This document shows positions 1-6,572 of a stretch of 20,977 nucleotides of DNA, piece by piece. This DNA is from Candidatus Methanomethylophilaceae archaeon (lineage in GTDB: Archaea > Thermoplasmatota > Thermoplasmata > Methanomassiliicoccales > Methanomethylophilaceae). The position numbers and the translations under genes are program-made. The DNA lies in assembly GCA_017395275.1 (NCBI GenBank), contig JAFPVN010000136.1:1-20977 (forward strand), in the 5' to 3' direction. The notes below the pieces were generated by a model. The model searched no databases. It saw only the letters and a program-made list of their open reading frames with translations, and was not told the origin of the DNA. Every line of letters begins with the position of its first letter. The stretch's first letter is position 1.

Positions 1-1
1 A

Positions 2-1465
2 TATGTCATGTCCGTCGTGCTGAAACCGGGCGTCAATGACATCGGCCCCGCTGACGTCAGCACGTACATCACGGGACAGAAGGGCAGCGGAGGCGGTTCC
101 GAGGGTAACACGGTGGTCCACCCATACCCCTCATACAACAGCACCACGTGGCTCTCGGATGGCCCTGTGACATACAATGGGTCGATGGGATACAGCTACA
201 ACTGGACTTACTTCAATAAAGACCAGGACCCGACGGAGGATATCAAGAAGGTGATAAACTGCGAGATGTCCTTCGATGATCTGAAGACCGTCACACCGGC
301 GTACGGCAACGATTACTGGATCCTTGGATACGGTAATATGGAGACGCAGTTCAATAAGAACTATTTCGTGACTGAGCCCACCCTGTTATACCTTGAGAAG
401 GGTACGTGGAACATCAATATCGCAAACACCAACTGTGATTACCTGCGCCTTGTCAATGCCAACCAGCTCGTGGGGGGCAGGGGCGACAGCGAAAGCATCA
501 CGTTATCGGAAGGAAAGGGCACCCTCGAGATCGAATTGGAAAGGCCCACGGCTTTCTATTTCGATAACGGCGGCGGATCGTTCGGCTGGCTCGAGTATAC
601 AGTAGAATACAACATCAATCCGGATCTGTCGTATGACGTCATAACGGATTTCCCGAAGACGGCAAACATCGTCACCAACTACCAGTGGGTGAAATCCACC
701 AGCGTGAATACGGTCGATGGTAAGATCAATATATCCAATATGTATGACAATTCCCTGCTGTTCGTAAGCGGCAGCCCCGAGGAAGCTGCCTTTATCACGA
801 ATGTCGTCAACAAGAATCTGATGGACGGTTCCGAATACAGGACTGAGTATCTTGATGTGTATAATCAGAAGATAGTCTCATACACCATCAGGGAAACCAG
901 CCGCGACCTGAGCGACTACCTCTACCTGAGTATCGACAGGAGCCATGGAAACGTTTACACAGGCGAAAGCATAGATGTCGATTCGGAAAGGATCCCCACC
1001 GGCGAGCAGACAAACTCCAAATTCTATGCAGGAAAGCACTTCTCGATAGCCGTCAGCTACGATACGTCGAGGATAATGTACGTGGCCATCGGATTCACCA
1101 CGGTCTTCGGAGAGGTCGACTATGCTCCTCTGCAGTCCGGAAGGCTGTATGAATTCGATATGGAATCCGCTGCCGAATATGAGCTCTACGCCGTCCTGAA
1201 GAACGGTGAGAACGACATGAGCCCTCTGGAGGTCGGCATTTACACATCCGGCCTATCTGAAGAGGATAACTACGGCACCGTGTTCGCAATAGTGGCCATC
1301 GCCTTCTGCGTCCTTGCGTTCGGAACCCTGTTCATGGCCGGAAGAAGACCCAAATGGAATGACAATACGGGTCTGCCGGACTTCGACGCATCGACTCCCG
1401 AGAGCCCCTCCGTCGATACTGATGTGCCCGAGGATGTGACTCCAGAGAGCACCGAGGACAAGTGA
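2..1465 (+). CDS. Secreted surface protein, C-terminal membrane anchor (5' partial)
   Basis: The frame is open to the left window edge. The first visible Met (position 8) is followed by extracellular-type sequence with no signal peptide, so the true start lies upstream and only the C-terminal part is seen. Numbering from that Met, residues 1-420 are polar, rich in Asn, Ser, Thr, Tyr and Gly and look beta-rich, with possible N-glycosylation sequons NST, NGS, NWT and NIS. One hydrophobic segment at about 422-444 is followed by the basic stop-transfer GRRPKW and an acidic Pro/Ser/Thr/Glu tail of about 40 residues. The topology is therefore outside-TM-short cytoplasmic tail, like the BspA-like protein ending at 3621. 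I recognise no catalytic domain or LRR in the visible part. It ends in TGA inside a terminator-like hairpin. Surface location is a strong inference; function is unknown. Confidence 0.75.
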   Translation, partial: YVMSVVLKPGVNDIGPADVSTYITGQKGSGGGSEGNTVVHPYPSYNSTTWLSDGPVTYNGSMGYSYNWTYFNKDQDPTEDIKKVINCEMSFDDLKTVTPAYGNDYWILGYGNMETQFNKNYFVTEPTLLYLEKGTWNINIANTNCDYLRLVNANQLVGGRGDSESITLSEGKGTLEIELERPTAFYFDNGGGSFGWLEYTVEYNINPDLSYDVITDFPKTANIVTNYQWVKSTSVNTVDGKINISNMYDNSLLFVSGSPEEAAFITNVVNKNLMDGSEYRTEYLDVYNQKIVSYTIRETSRDLSDYLYLSIDRSHGNVYTGESIDVDSERIPTGEQTNSKFYAGKHFSIAVSYDTSRIMYVAIGFTTVFGEVDYAPLQSGRLYEFDMESAAEYELYAVLKNGENDMSPLEVGIYTSGLSEEDNYGTVFAIVAIAFCVLAFGTLFMAGRRPKWNDNTGLPDFDASTPESPSVDTDVPEDVTPESTEDK

Positions 1466-1510
1466 CGGGTTCTCGCCCGTCCTGTCCAAACCTTTTACCT
1501 TCTTTTACTT
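1464..1510 (+). terminator. Hairpin plus T-rich tract after the surface protein
   Basis: GACGGG (1464-1469) and CCCGTC (1476-1481) can pair around a 6-nt loop, starting within the stop codon of the preceding gene. A pyrimidine- and T-rich stretch (CCTTTTACC, TCTTTTACTTC) follows. T-rich tracts terminate archaeal RNA polymerase; the hairpin may protect the 3' end. Confidence 0.5.
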
Positions 1511-1542
1511 CTGACTAACTAGCTAACTGTAGCATCCCGCCG

Positions 1543-1549
1543 TTATAAG
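1543..1549 (+). promoter_or_regulatory. TATA box for the 65-aa gene
   Basis: TTATAAG is centred 26 nt before the GTG at 1572, the spacing expected if transcription starts at the start codon (leaderless mRNA). Two direct CTAACT copies (1515-1520 and 1523-1528) lie just upstream and could be an activator or repressor site. Confidence 0.55.
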
Positions 1550-1571
1550 CTCCGTATGGATAGTTGCTAAC

Positions 1572-1769
1572 GTGGACCAGCAATCCATATCCGAAGAGGA
1601 GCTCGAATACGAGTGCCTCCGGATCCTCTGCGACACTGCGATAGCATACCGCAATCTCGCGGAGACGTCAGGGATGGGATTTCCGAGGATGACCGACACC
1701 ATCGGTTACCTCGAGGAGCAGCTGTCCCGGATGTCGTCGGACTTCGGAGAATTCGAGATCGTGCTCTGA
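1572..1769 (+). CDS. Small acidic protein of unknown function (65 aa)
   Basis: A 65-residue acidic helical protein read from a GTG start. Support for it being real is the well-placed TATA box 26 nt upstream, the absence of any competing gene, and a convergent hairpin after its stop. It has three Glu in a row near the N-terminus, two Cys in the first helix, and a second amphipathic helix near residues 40-58. There is no signal peptide or membrane segment. I do not recognise the family. The nearest upstream ATG (1556) runs into a stop after four codons, so GTG is the likely start. Confidence 0.55.
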   Translation: MDQQSISEEELEYECLRILCDTAIAYRNLAETSGMGFPRMTDTIGYLEEQLSRMSSDFGEFEIVL

Positions 1770-1815
1770 CCGTCCCACGCCGGGCGACCGGCAAAGGGAC
1801 CCAAACGCCTTACCC

Positions 1816-1839
1816 GGGGCGGGGCGAGAGTCCCGCCCC
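1816..1839. terminator. GC-rich hairpin between convergent genes
   Basis: GGGGCGGG (1816-1823) and CCCGCCCC (1832-1839) form a perfect 8-bp stem around an 8-nt loop, between the stop of the 65-aa gene and the stop of the minus-strand LRR gene. No long T-tract follows on either strand, so termination strength is uncertain. Confidence 0.45.
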
Positions 1840-1840
1840 A

Positions 1841-2530
1841 TCATTCTCCGTAAGGGGTGACTGTGACCTTCATCCCGAAGTCCATCCTCGCTTCCTTGAC
1901 GTACTGCGACGGGATGGTGAGCCTTACGAGCGAAGAGCATCCCATGAAGACCTCGTATCCAATGAACGTCACGGAATCCGGGATCACTACGTCAGTGATA
2001 CCTTTGCAGTCGGTGAAGGCATGGTCGTCGATGGCCTCTACACCCACGGGGATGGTGAGTGTGGCGAGCTCAGAACAATCCCAGAAAGCCTGGGAACCGA
2101 TCCTCCTGAGGCTACCGGGAAGGTTCAGGGACCTCAGCGATATGCATCCCGAGAACGCCCCCTCGCCTACCTCCTTCAGCGTGTCCGGGAAGGACACATC
2201 CTCGAGGTTCTCGCAGTCGGAGAACGCCTGGTTGCCGATGGTCTCCAGGCCCTCGGGAAGAACGAGATGCTTCAGCGATTTACAGTAAGTGAACGCACCG
2301 GACCCGATCGAGACCGCCGACGCTGGAAGCTCGACGGTCTCCAGAGTGCCGCATTCCCAGAATGTGCCAGCACCGACATGCGTGATGCCTTCCGATATCA
2401 CGGCGTGCCTTATCTCCTTCCCCGCCCAGGGCTTGGGCTCCTTCTGCGAGAAGGCCACCTTGTAGTCCTTCATCCTGCCGGTTCCGGTGAACGTGATGGT
2501 GCGCGATGATTCGTCGTAGGTCCAGTCCAT
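1841..2530 (-). CDS. Cytoplasmic BspA-like leucine-rich repeat protein
   Basis: A 229-aa protein made of LRR_5 (BspA/TpLRR) repeats. The N-terminus (WTYDESSRTITFTGTGRMKDY) is the lead-in strand typical of BspA-like proteins and matches the opening of the large secreted LRR protein starting at 5492. About six repeats of roughly 23 residues follow, with the pattern 'L..I.LP..V..IG..AF..C.'. Unlike most of this family it has no signal peptide, TM segment or cell-wall domain, so it is probably intracellular. The start at 2530 is preferred over an in-frame ATG at 2575 because a TATA box lies 24-25 nt upstream and the extension would run through that promoter. A 15-nt palindrome abuts the TATA box. 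LRR_5 repeats bind proteins; the partner is unknown. Confidence 0.85.
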   Translation of the reverse strand: MDWTYDESSRTITFTGTGRMKDYKVAFSQKEPKPWAGKEIRHAVISEGITHVGAGTFWECGTLETVELPASAVSIGSGAFTYCKSLKHLVLPEGLETIGNQAFSDCENLEDVSFPDTLKEVGEGAFSGCISLRSLNLPGSLRRIGSQAFWDCSELATLTIPVGVEAIDDHAFTDCKGITDVVIPDSVTFIGYEVFMGCSSLVRLTIPSQYVKEARMDFGMKVTVTPYGE

Positions 2531-2550
2531 GATTATGGAAGGACGAACAA

Positions 2551-2558
2551 CTATAAAA
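2551..2558 (-). promoter_or_regulatory. TATA box of the cytoplasmic LRR gene
   Basis: CTATAAAA on the plus strand (TTTTATAG in the gene's direction) is centred about 25 nt before the ATG at 2530, predicting a leaderless transcript and deciding the start. Confidence 0.65.
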
Positions 2559-2573
2559 GTTAACGGCGTTAAC
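2559..2573. promoter_or_regulatory. 15-nt GTTAAC palindrome (candidate operator)
   Basis: GTTAACG-G-CGTTAAC is a perfect inverted repeat around one central base. It sits directly against the upstream side of the LRR gene's TATA box, where TFB would contact the BRE. The same GTTAAC hexamer is in the same place at the promoters near 3606 and 5525. A bound regulator here would block TBP/TFB. Confidence 0.5.
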
Positions 2574-2579
2574 ATAACT

Positions 2580-3059
2580 TCAGAGGACCACGTCGATCTC
2601 TCTGAAGAGTTCGCCCATGGGAACGGTCTCCATCGGCATATCCGCCTGCCAGGAGTACAGGACCTTCAGGTCCCTGTCTATGAGGAAGAATCCCCTGTTG
2701 GGATACCCGAGTATCTTGTCGCTCTTGGCCTTCTTCACGATGCACCCGAACGCCTTGCTGACAGCCTTGTCGGGATCGGAGATTATCTGGTATCTGGATG
2801 CTGTGTGCCTCATCCAGTCCCTGTGGTTCTCCACGGAGTCGTGGTTCACGTGATACAGCGTGATTCCCCTCCGGGCGAACTCGTCGTAGCGCTCGTTCAG
2901 CGTCTCCATGTACTCGGTGCAGGTCTTTCCGAAATTCACCACGTAGAAGTAGAGCAGCACCGGACCGCCCTTCACGCGATCCGACAGCGTGAAGGTACCG
3001 TCGGTGCACTGGAGGGTGAAGTCCTCTACCCTGTCGCCCGCATGAGGCATCTCGGCCAT
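2580..3059 (-). CDS. Peroxiredoxin-like protein (AhpC/TSA fold) with altered active site
   Basis: A 159-aa thioredoxin-fold protein of the AhpC-TSA/BCP type, which normally reduces peroxides through a peroxidatic Cys. The domain reads 'GDRVEDFTLQCTDGTFTLSD' at the start, then 'LLYFYVVNFGKTCTEY' with the candidate catalytic Cys47, then a late 'NRGFFLIDRD' strand that supplies the usual conserved Arg. The family signature PxxxTxxC is degenerate: the Pro position is Val and the Thr position is Gly. Further Cys are at residue 18 and near residue 105 (FGCIVKK), so disulfide chemistry remains possible. There is no signal peptide, so it is cytosolic. The ATG at 3059 lies 27 nt from a TATA box, with an inverted repeat just upstream. 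Peroxidase activity is plausible but not assured; a thiol-redox role is the alternative. Confidence 0.8.
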   Translation of the reverse strand: MAEMPHAGDRVEDFTLQCTDGTFTLSDRVKGGPVLLYFYVVNFGKTCTEYMETLNERYDEFARRGITLYHVNHDSVENHRDWMRHTASRYQIISDPDKAVSKAFGCIVKKAKSDKILGYPNRGFFLIDRDLKVLYSWQADMPMETVPMGELFREIDVVL

Positions 3060-3080
3060 GGGCGGAGAATCGTTTGTGTT

Positions 3081-3090
3081 GATTTTATAC
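3081..3090 (-). promoter_or_regulatory. TATA box of the peroxiredoxin-like gene
   Basis: GATTTTATAC (GTATAAAATC in the gene's direction) is centred about 27 nt before the ATG at 3059, giving a leaderless or nearly leaderless transcript. Confidence 0.6.
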
Positions 3091-3094
3091 TTTA

Positions 3095-3118
3095 TTGTTT
3101 GATATTATCCTCAAACAA
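3095..3118. promoter_or_regulatory. 8-8-8 inverted repeat upstream of the peroxiredoxin promoter
   Basis: TTGTTTGA (3095-3102) and TCAAACAA (3111-3118) are perfect inverted arms around an 8-nt AT-rich spacer. The site is 4 nt upstream of the peroxiredoxin TATA box and 12 nt beyond the potassium channel stop codon. Half-sites 16 nt apart, centre to centre, suit a dimeric helix-turn-helix regulator. A terminator for the channel gene is less likely because no T-tract follows on the minus strand. Confidence 0.5.
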
Positions 3119-3130
3119 AGTTACTGTTCT

Positions 3131-3580
3131 TCATTGCACCTTCAGGAACCTCTTCGCCCTTGCCGACAGTTCGATGAGCTCCTCCTTCGACATCTCCGGC
3201 AGCCTCTCCAGATCCAGCAGGAACTTGATGGCCGACTCCTTCGCCTCGGTTTTGATCACCTCCACGAAGTATCCCGCGATGATACCGGTGAAGATCGCCA
3301 CCATGACCATCGAGTAGATCGAGAAGAATACCGTCAGTATCCTGGCGAACCAGTTGTTCACGATCAGGTCGCCGTATCCGATGGTGGTACCGGTCTGGAA
3401 GGTAAACCATAATGCGTCGGAGAGACCCTTGACATCCGGATCCAGAAGCCACACCACGAACGACACTATGCCGTATACCACCAAATACAGCAGCATCATG
3501 AGGTCGAAGTGGACCAGCTTATAGCTCCTGTGAATCGCGACCAACTGCAGATACACTGTCTTCAAAATGTCTTTGCCCAT
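3131..3580 (-). CDS. Two-TM potassium channel (Ion_trans_2 family)
   Basis: A 149-aa membrane protein with the minimal K+ channel architecture. After a short amphipathic N-terminus come TM1 (about residues 26-46), a pore helix (about 55-63), the selectivity filter TTIGYGD (65-71) and TM2 (about 77-105). The C-terminal 44 residues are charged and helical (EVIKTEAKESAIKFLLDLERLPEMSKEEL...) and may form a tetramerising coiled coil. There is no RCK/TrkA_N domain, so calcium or nucleotide gating through that domain is not expected. The ATG at 3580 sits 23-25 nt from an A-rich TATA element. It is a separate transcription unit between the peroxiredoxin and BspA-like genes on the same strand. Confidence 0.92.
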   Translation of the reverse strand: MGKDILKTVYLQLVAIHRSYKLVHFDLMMLLYLVVYGIVSFVVWLLDPDVKGLSDALWFTFQTGTTIGYGDLIVNNWFARILTVFFSIYSMVMVAIFTGIIAGYFVEVIKTEAKESAIKFLLDLERLPEMSKEELIELSARAKRFLKVQ

Positions 3581-3597
3581 GATTGGGTATCGTCGTA

Positions 3598-3611
3598 GTT
3601 TTTAAGTTAAC
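3598..3611 (-). promoter_or_regulatory. TATA element with adjacent GTTAAC, K+ channel promoter
   Basis: In the gene's direction the promoter reads CGGTTAACTTAAAAAC, with GTTAAC at plus positions 3606-3611 directly upstream of the A-rich box. The box centre is 23-25 nt before the ATG at 3580. The arrangement matches the promoters at 2551-2573 and 5513-5530. Confidence 0.5.
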
Positions 3612-3620
3612 CGTTGACAG

Positions 3621-5492
3621 TCACCAATCGTTGGAACCCGACGGGTCGAGGTCGTCCTCGATACCGCCTACAGGGGGTTTCTTCTCCGGAGACTTCTCCT
3701 CCTTCGCTTCGGGAACGGGTTCGGCAGGTACTGCTGGCACATCTTCCGTTACGGGTGCTGCGGGTGATTCCTCGACGGGTGCGGGCTCTTCCTTCACAGG
3801 TTCGGTGACCTCCGCGGGTGCAGCGGCGGGTCCCTCCTTCACGGGCTCAGGCTCTGCGGGCACCGCCTCATAGATGGATCCCGAGACCTTCTCTTCGGGT
3901 TCGGGAGTCGCGACGACGGGACTCTCAGCGGGCCCGGGCCTCGATGCCTGCGTCGGCTGTCCGCCCTTCCTGTTCTTCATGATGAAGAACGCCGCGGCTC
4001 CGCCTGCGGCTGCGAGCACGACGAGTGTGATGATCACTATAGCCCACACGGGGAACTTGCCTCCTCCAGAGGATCCGTCGGTCCCGATGGAATACAGGGA
4101 CATGTGGTCGGTTGTGAACGTGACCTTACCGTCGGCGTAGGTGCAGTCGTAGGTCTCCGACACCTTCCCGTCCTTGATGAAATGGACCTTGAGGTCTCCG
4201 GCACTCTTACCGTCCGGAAGGATGTACGGGAGCACGACGGTCGCCTTTCCGCCGCCGAAGACGGTGTTGTCTCCGAATGATAAGTCGTAGACGGGGTCGC
4301 TTCCGACGAGGTCCTTCGTCTTCTCGTCGAGAGATGCGTGGTCCACGGCGGTAACGGACATCGTACCGGCTTTGGTGATAGCTTTGGTTGCCGTGTTGTC
4401 GAATGATACCGAGGCGCCATCCTTCAATCCGAACTTCAAAGTGACCGTGGGATCTGAAATCGCCTTGTAGGAGATGTAAGCTACGTCCGAAGCATGCACC
4501 TCGATGGATGCCGAATCCGCAGACATGCTGTATGTGCCGCCTTCCTGTTTCAAGGAACCGTCTATCAGCACATGATCGTTTCCAGCTCTGTAGAAGTCCT
4601 TGCCTTTGAGATTCGCGACCACCGTCTTGTCGATCGGTGACATGTTGAGGTCGCAGAAATTGACATTATTGAATGCATAGGTGCCCAATGCCGACAAGGC
4701 GCTGCTTATGTGCAAGTCTCCCAGACCATAGCATCCATAGAATGCGTACAATTTGATCTCTGTGACCGTGTCGGGCATTCTGATGTTGGCCAATGACGAT
4801 TCACGGAATGCACCCAAATCTATTACGGTCGTGGAAGGGGAAAGATTAACGGTGACGAGCCCTAAGCAATCCTTGAAGCAATTGGCGGGAACAGTGGTGA
4901 TTCCGGATGGCAGAGTCATCTCCGTGATTCCAGACGCCTCGAATGCGCTTTCTCCAAGGGAAGTCAGTCCGCTTGGCAGTGTCAGCGTACTAAGACTCGA
5001 ACACCCATAGAAGGCGGATGAACCGATGGTCGTCACGCTGGAAGGCAGCTGTAACGTCGAAAGACTGGAATTATTGCGGAAACAGTTAGCCCCAATACTG
5101 GTGATATAGTCCCCGCTTGTCATGTATTCCACCGTCTGGAGGTTGGTAAGATCGGCAAAGAGATAACTTCCCAAACTGGTGATTCCTCCTGCGATTATGA
5201 TCCCCCTAATGTCCTCCCTGTCGTCATACCAGGGTGCATGTGTAGTGCTTGAATAATCAGTCGTGTCCCCTGTTCCAGTCAGCCTAAGGCTGTCGCCAAC
5301 TATTTGCCAGGATACAGTCGTTCCGCACTTCTGTTCTGCTGCATTCGAATCATCGGAACCGTTCACTATGGCCAGACACGAGAATGCCATCACCATGGCG
5401 ACGAACACGGCCGTCAGGCGCGTGATCCCTTTCACATTCTTCACGTTCGACTGCTCATGGGTTCCATGCGTTGACGGTCCCTGTCCGCTCAT
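3621..5492 (-). CDS. Secreted BspA-like leucine-rich repeat surface protein with C-terminal anchor
   Basis: A 623-aa surface protein. Residues 24-45 are a hydrophobic signal/TM segment after a 23-residue polar N-terminus. Residues 56-85 form the BspA lead-in domain (VSWQIVGDSLRLTGTG). About eight LRR_5 repeats cover roughly 95-285, each with 'L.LP..VT.IG..AF..C.'. A beta domain at about 325-470 ends in GKVTFTTDHMSLYSIG, a segment common at the end of BspA-like repeat regions. A Gly/Ser linker, a single TM at about 480-505, the basic stop-transfer KNRKGG and a roughly 115-residue Pro/Glu/Ala-rich acidic tail follow. The tail is probably cytoplasmic, as in the protein ending at 1465. Such proteins mediate adhesion or protein binding in gut microbes; the ligand cannot be read from the sequence. 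The ATG at 5492 is placed by its TATA box. Confidence 0.9.
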   Translation of the reverse strand: MSGQGPSTHGTHEQSNVKNVKGITRLTAVFVAMVMAFSCLAIVNGSDDSNAAEQKCGTTVSWQIVGDSLRLTGTGDTTDYSSTTHAPWYDDREDIRGIIIAGGITSLGSYLFADLTNLQTVEYMTSGDYITSIGANCFRNNSSLSTLQLPSSVTTIGSSAFYGCSSLSTLTLPSGLTSLGESAFEASGITEMTLPSGITTVPANCFKDCLGLVTVNLSPSTTVIDLGAFRESSLANIRMPDTVTEIKLYAFYGCYGLGDLHISSALSALGTYAFNNVNFCDLNMSPIDKTVVANLKGKDFYRAGNDHVLIDGSLKQEGGTYSMSADSASIEVHASDVAYISYKAISDPTVTLKFGLKDGASVSFDNTATKAITKAGTMSVTAVDHASLDEKTKDLVGSDPVYDLSFGDNTVFGGGKATVVLPYILPDGKSAGDLKVHFIKDGKVSETYDCTYADGKVTFTTDHMSLYSIGTDGSSGGGKFPVWAIVIITLVVLAAAGGAAAFFIMKNRKGGQPTQASRPGPAESPVVATPEPEEKVSGSIYEAVPAEPEPVKEGPAAAPAEVTEPVKEEPAPVEESPAAPVTEDVPAVPAEPVPEAKEEKSPEKKPPVGGIEDDLDPSGSNDW

Positions 5493-5512
5493 GGGTTCTG
5501 TTATCCCCTTGG

Positions 5513-5530
5513 ATTATATTATACGTTAAC
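5513..5530 (-). promoter_or_regulatory. TATA box with adjacent GTTAAC, BspA-like gene promoter
   Basis: ATTATATTATA (5513-5523) lies about 25 nt before the ATG at 5492 in the minus direction. GTTAAC (5525-5530) is immediately upstream of it and is part of the 8-nt palindrome CGTTAACG. This is the third GTTAAC-next-to-TATA promoter in the first 5.5 kb. Confidence 0.55.
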
Positions 5531-5566
5531 GCAAAGAACACGTCCATCCGTTCATGAACAAAGAAC

Positions 5567-5574
5567 ATTTAACA
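5567..5574 (+). promoter_or_regulatory. Weak TATA-like element of the TerB-like operon
   Basis: ATTTAACA is centred about 26 nt before the ATG at 5597, consistent with a leaderless transcript; the match to a TATA box is modest. Confidence 0.35.
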
Positions 5575-5596
5575 TCGGTAACCCCATCCCGCCCCC

Positions 5597-6052
5597 ATGT
5601 TCGAATTCAGCAACCTTTGCAGGACCGTAGAGCTCATGGGGCCCCAGAAGAGGGCCGAGATCATCGCGGAGAAATCCCCCGGGATCATCCAGGCGCTCTC
5701 CGCCATCACCGAATCCGGAAGGGACGGTGCGGCGATCTACCTCAACTTCATCCTCTGCGCCATCGCCGCCGACGGGAAACTGGACGAGAGCGAATACCAG
5801 ATGATCAGACCCATGCTGGAGAAGGCCGCCGGGCGCGAGCTCACCTTCGAGGAGGCTCAGCAGATCTTCAGGGACGCGGGACTCGACAGGCCCGCCGAGT
5901 ACAAGAGGGCGATGGACCTCATGGTGGACGTCGTCGGCACGCTCTCCATGGACCTGAAGAAGGACATCGTCATCGTCTGCCTGATGGTCTGCGCCGTCGA
6001 CAACCGCATCTCCCGCAAGGAAAGGAAATGGATCAAGCATCTGATCAGGTGA
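5597..6052 (+). CDS. TerB-like helical protein (151 aa)
   Basis: An all-helical TerB-fold (DUF533/TerB/DjlA-N-like) protein. It aligns without gaps, residue for residue, with the first 150 residues of the fusion protein at 12751; both have ADGK at 58-61 and the second site at 133-143. The first TerB acidic site is intact (AADGKLDESEY). The second, DGEVSDEE in the paralogue, has become DNRISRKER, so its metal-binding character looks lost. The family name comes from tellurite resistance, but most archaeal members have no shown link to tellurite. There is no signal or TM segment. It forms an operon with the next gene, whose ribosome site AGGTGA overlaps this gene's TGA. Function unknown. Confidence 0.75.
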   Translation: MFEFSNLCRTVELMGPQKRAEIIAEKSPGIIQALSAITESGRDGAAIYLNFILCAIAADGKLDESEYQMIRPMLEKAAGRELTFEEAQQIFRDAGLDRPAEYKRAMDLMVDVVGTLSMDLKKDIVIVCLMVCAVDNRISRKERKWIKHLIR

Positions 6053-6056
6053 ACCG

Positions 6057-6572
6057 ATGGAATTCGACACGGACACCGTGATGAACAGGATCCGCGACCT
6101 GGATCCCGCAATACTGGAGGATGCCATACGCACCATGTCCCTGGAGTTCGGGAGAGAGAAGGTGGCAGGCCATATAGCCAGATCGATGGACAGGAACATC
6201 GTCATCGACGGTCCCGGGATCGAGAGGTACGTGTCCGAACGCCTCAACGGAGTATCCGAGGACGACATCAGGGGATTGGCCTCCGACTATCGGATGGACA
6301 CCCCCGAGGGGATGAAGGAGATCGCATCACAACTGATCACCGAGGATATCGTCGACAGCTTCGCCGATGTACTCGTCGACCTGGTGAGCATCGGAAGGGA
6401 CTCCGACGTGAAGGTGTGCATCGAATCCATCGTCAAGGCGGTGAGGGGGACGGAATGCCCTCTCACGGGATATGCGGGCGATTACGTATCCACGTACACC
6501 GACTATCTGCTGAAATGCCTGGAGGAAAGGGATCCGCTGAAGGCCTTCATCCAAGAGGAGCCTGCAGACTGA
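6057..6572 (+). CDS. Helical protein of unknown function, operon partner of the TerB-like gene (171 aa)
   Basis: A 171-aa acidic, predominantly helical soluble protein that I do not recognise. Its start is 4 nt after the upstream TGA with AGGTGA as a Shine-Dalgarno sequence, so the two are almost certainly co-translated and may interact. The C-terminal third contains a Cys (ESIVKAVRGTECP) and a Tyr-rich helix (YVSTYTDYLLKCLEE). No cofactor or nucleotide motif is visible. Its last 26 nt overlap, tail to tail, with the convergent gene on the minus strand. Confidence 0.65.
   Translation: MEFDTDTVMNRIRDLDPAILEDAIRTMSLEFGREKVAGHIARSMDRNIVIDGPGIERYVSERLNGVSEDDIRGLASDYRMDTPEGMKEIASQLITEDIVDSFADVLVDLVSIGRDSDVKVCIESIVKAVRGTECPLTGYAGDYVSTYTDYLLKCLEERDPLKAFIQEEPAD

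Noticed and set aside
3095..3118. Inverted repeat as a rho-independent terminator for the K+ channel gene
   Set aside because: AT-rich 8-bp stem without a following T-tract on the minus strand, but precisely placed against the next gene's TATA box, so an operator is more likely.
5597..6052. Tellurite resistance function
   Set aside because: Only the TerB-like fold is shared; no other ter genes are present and one acidic site is lost.
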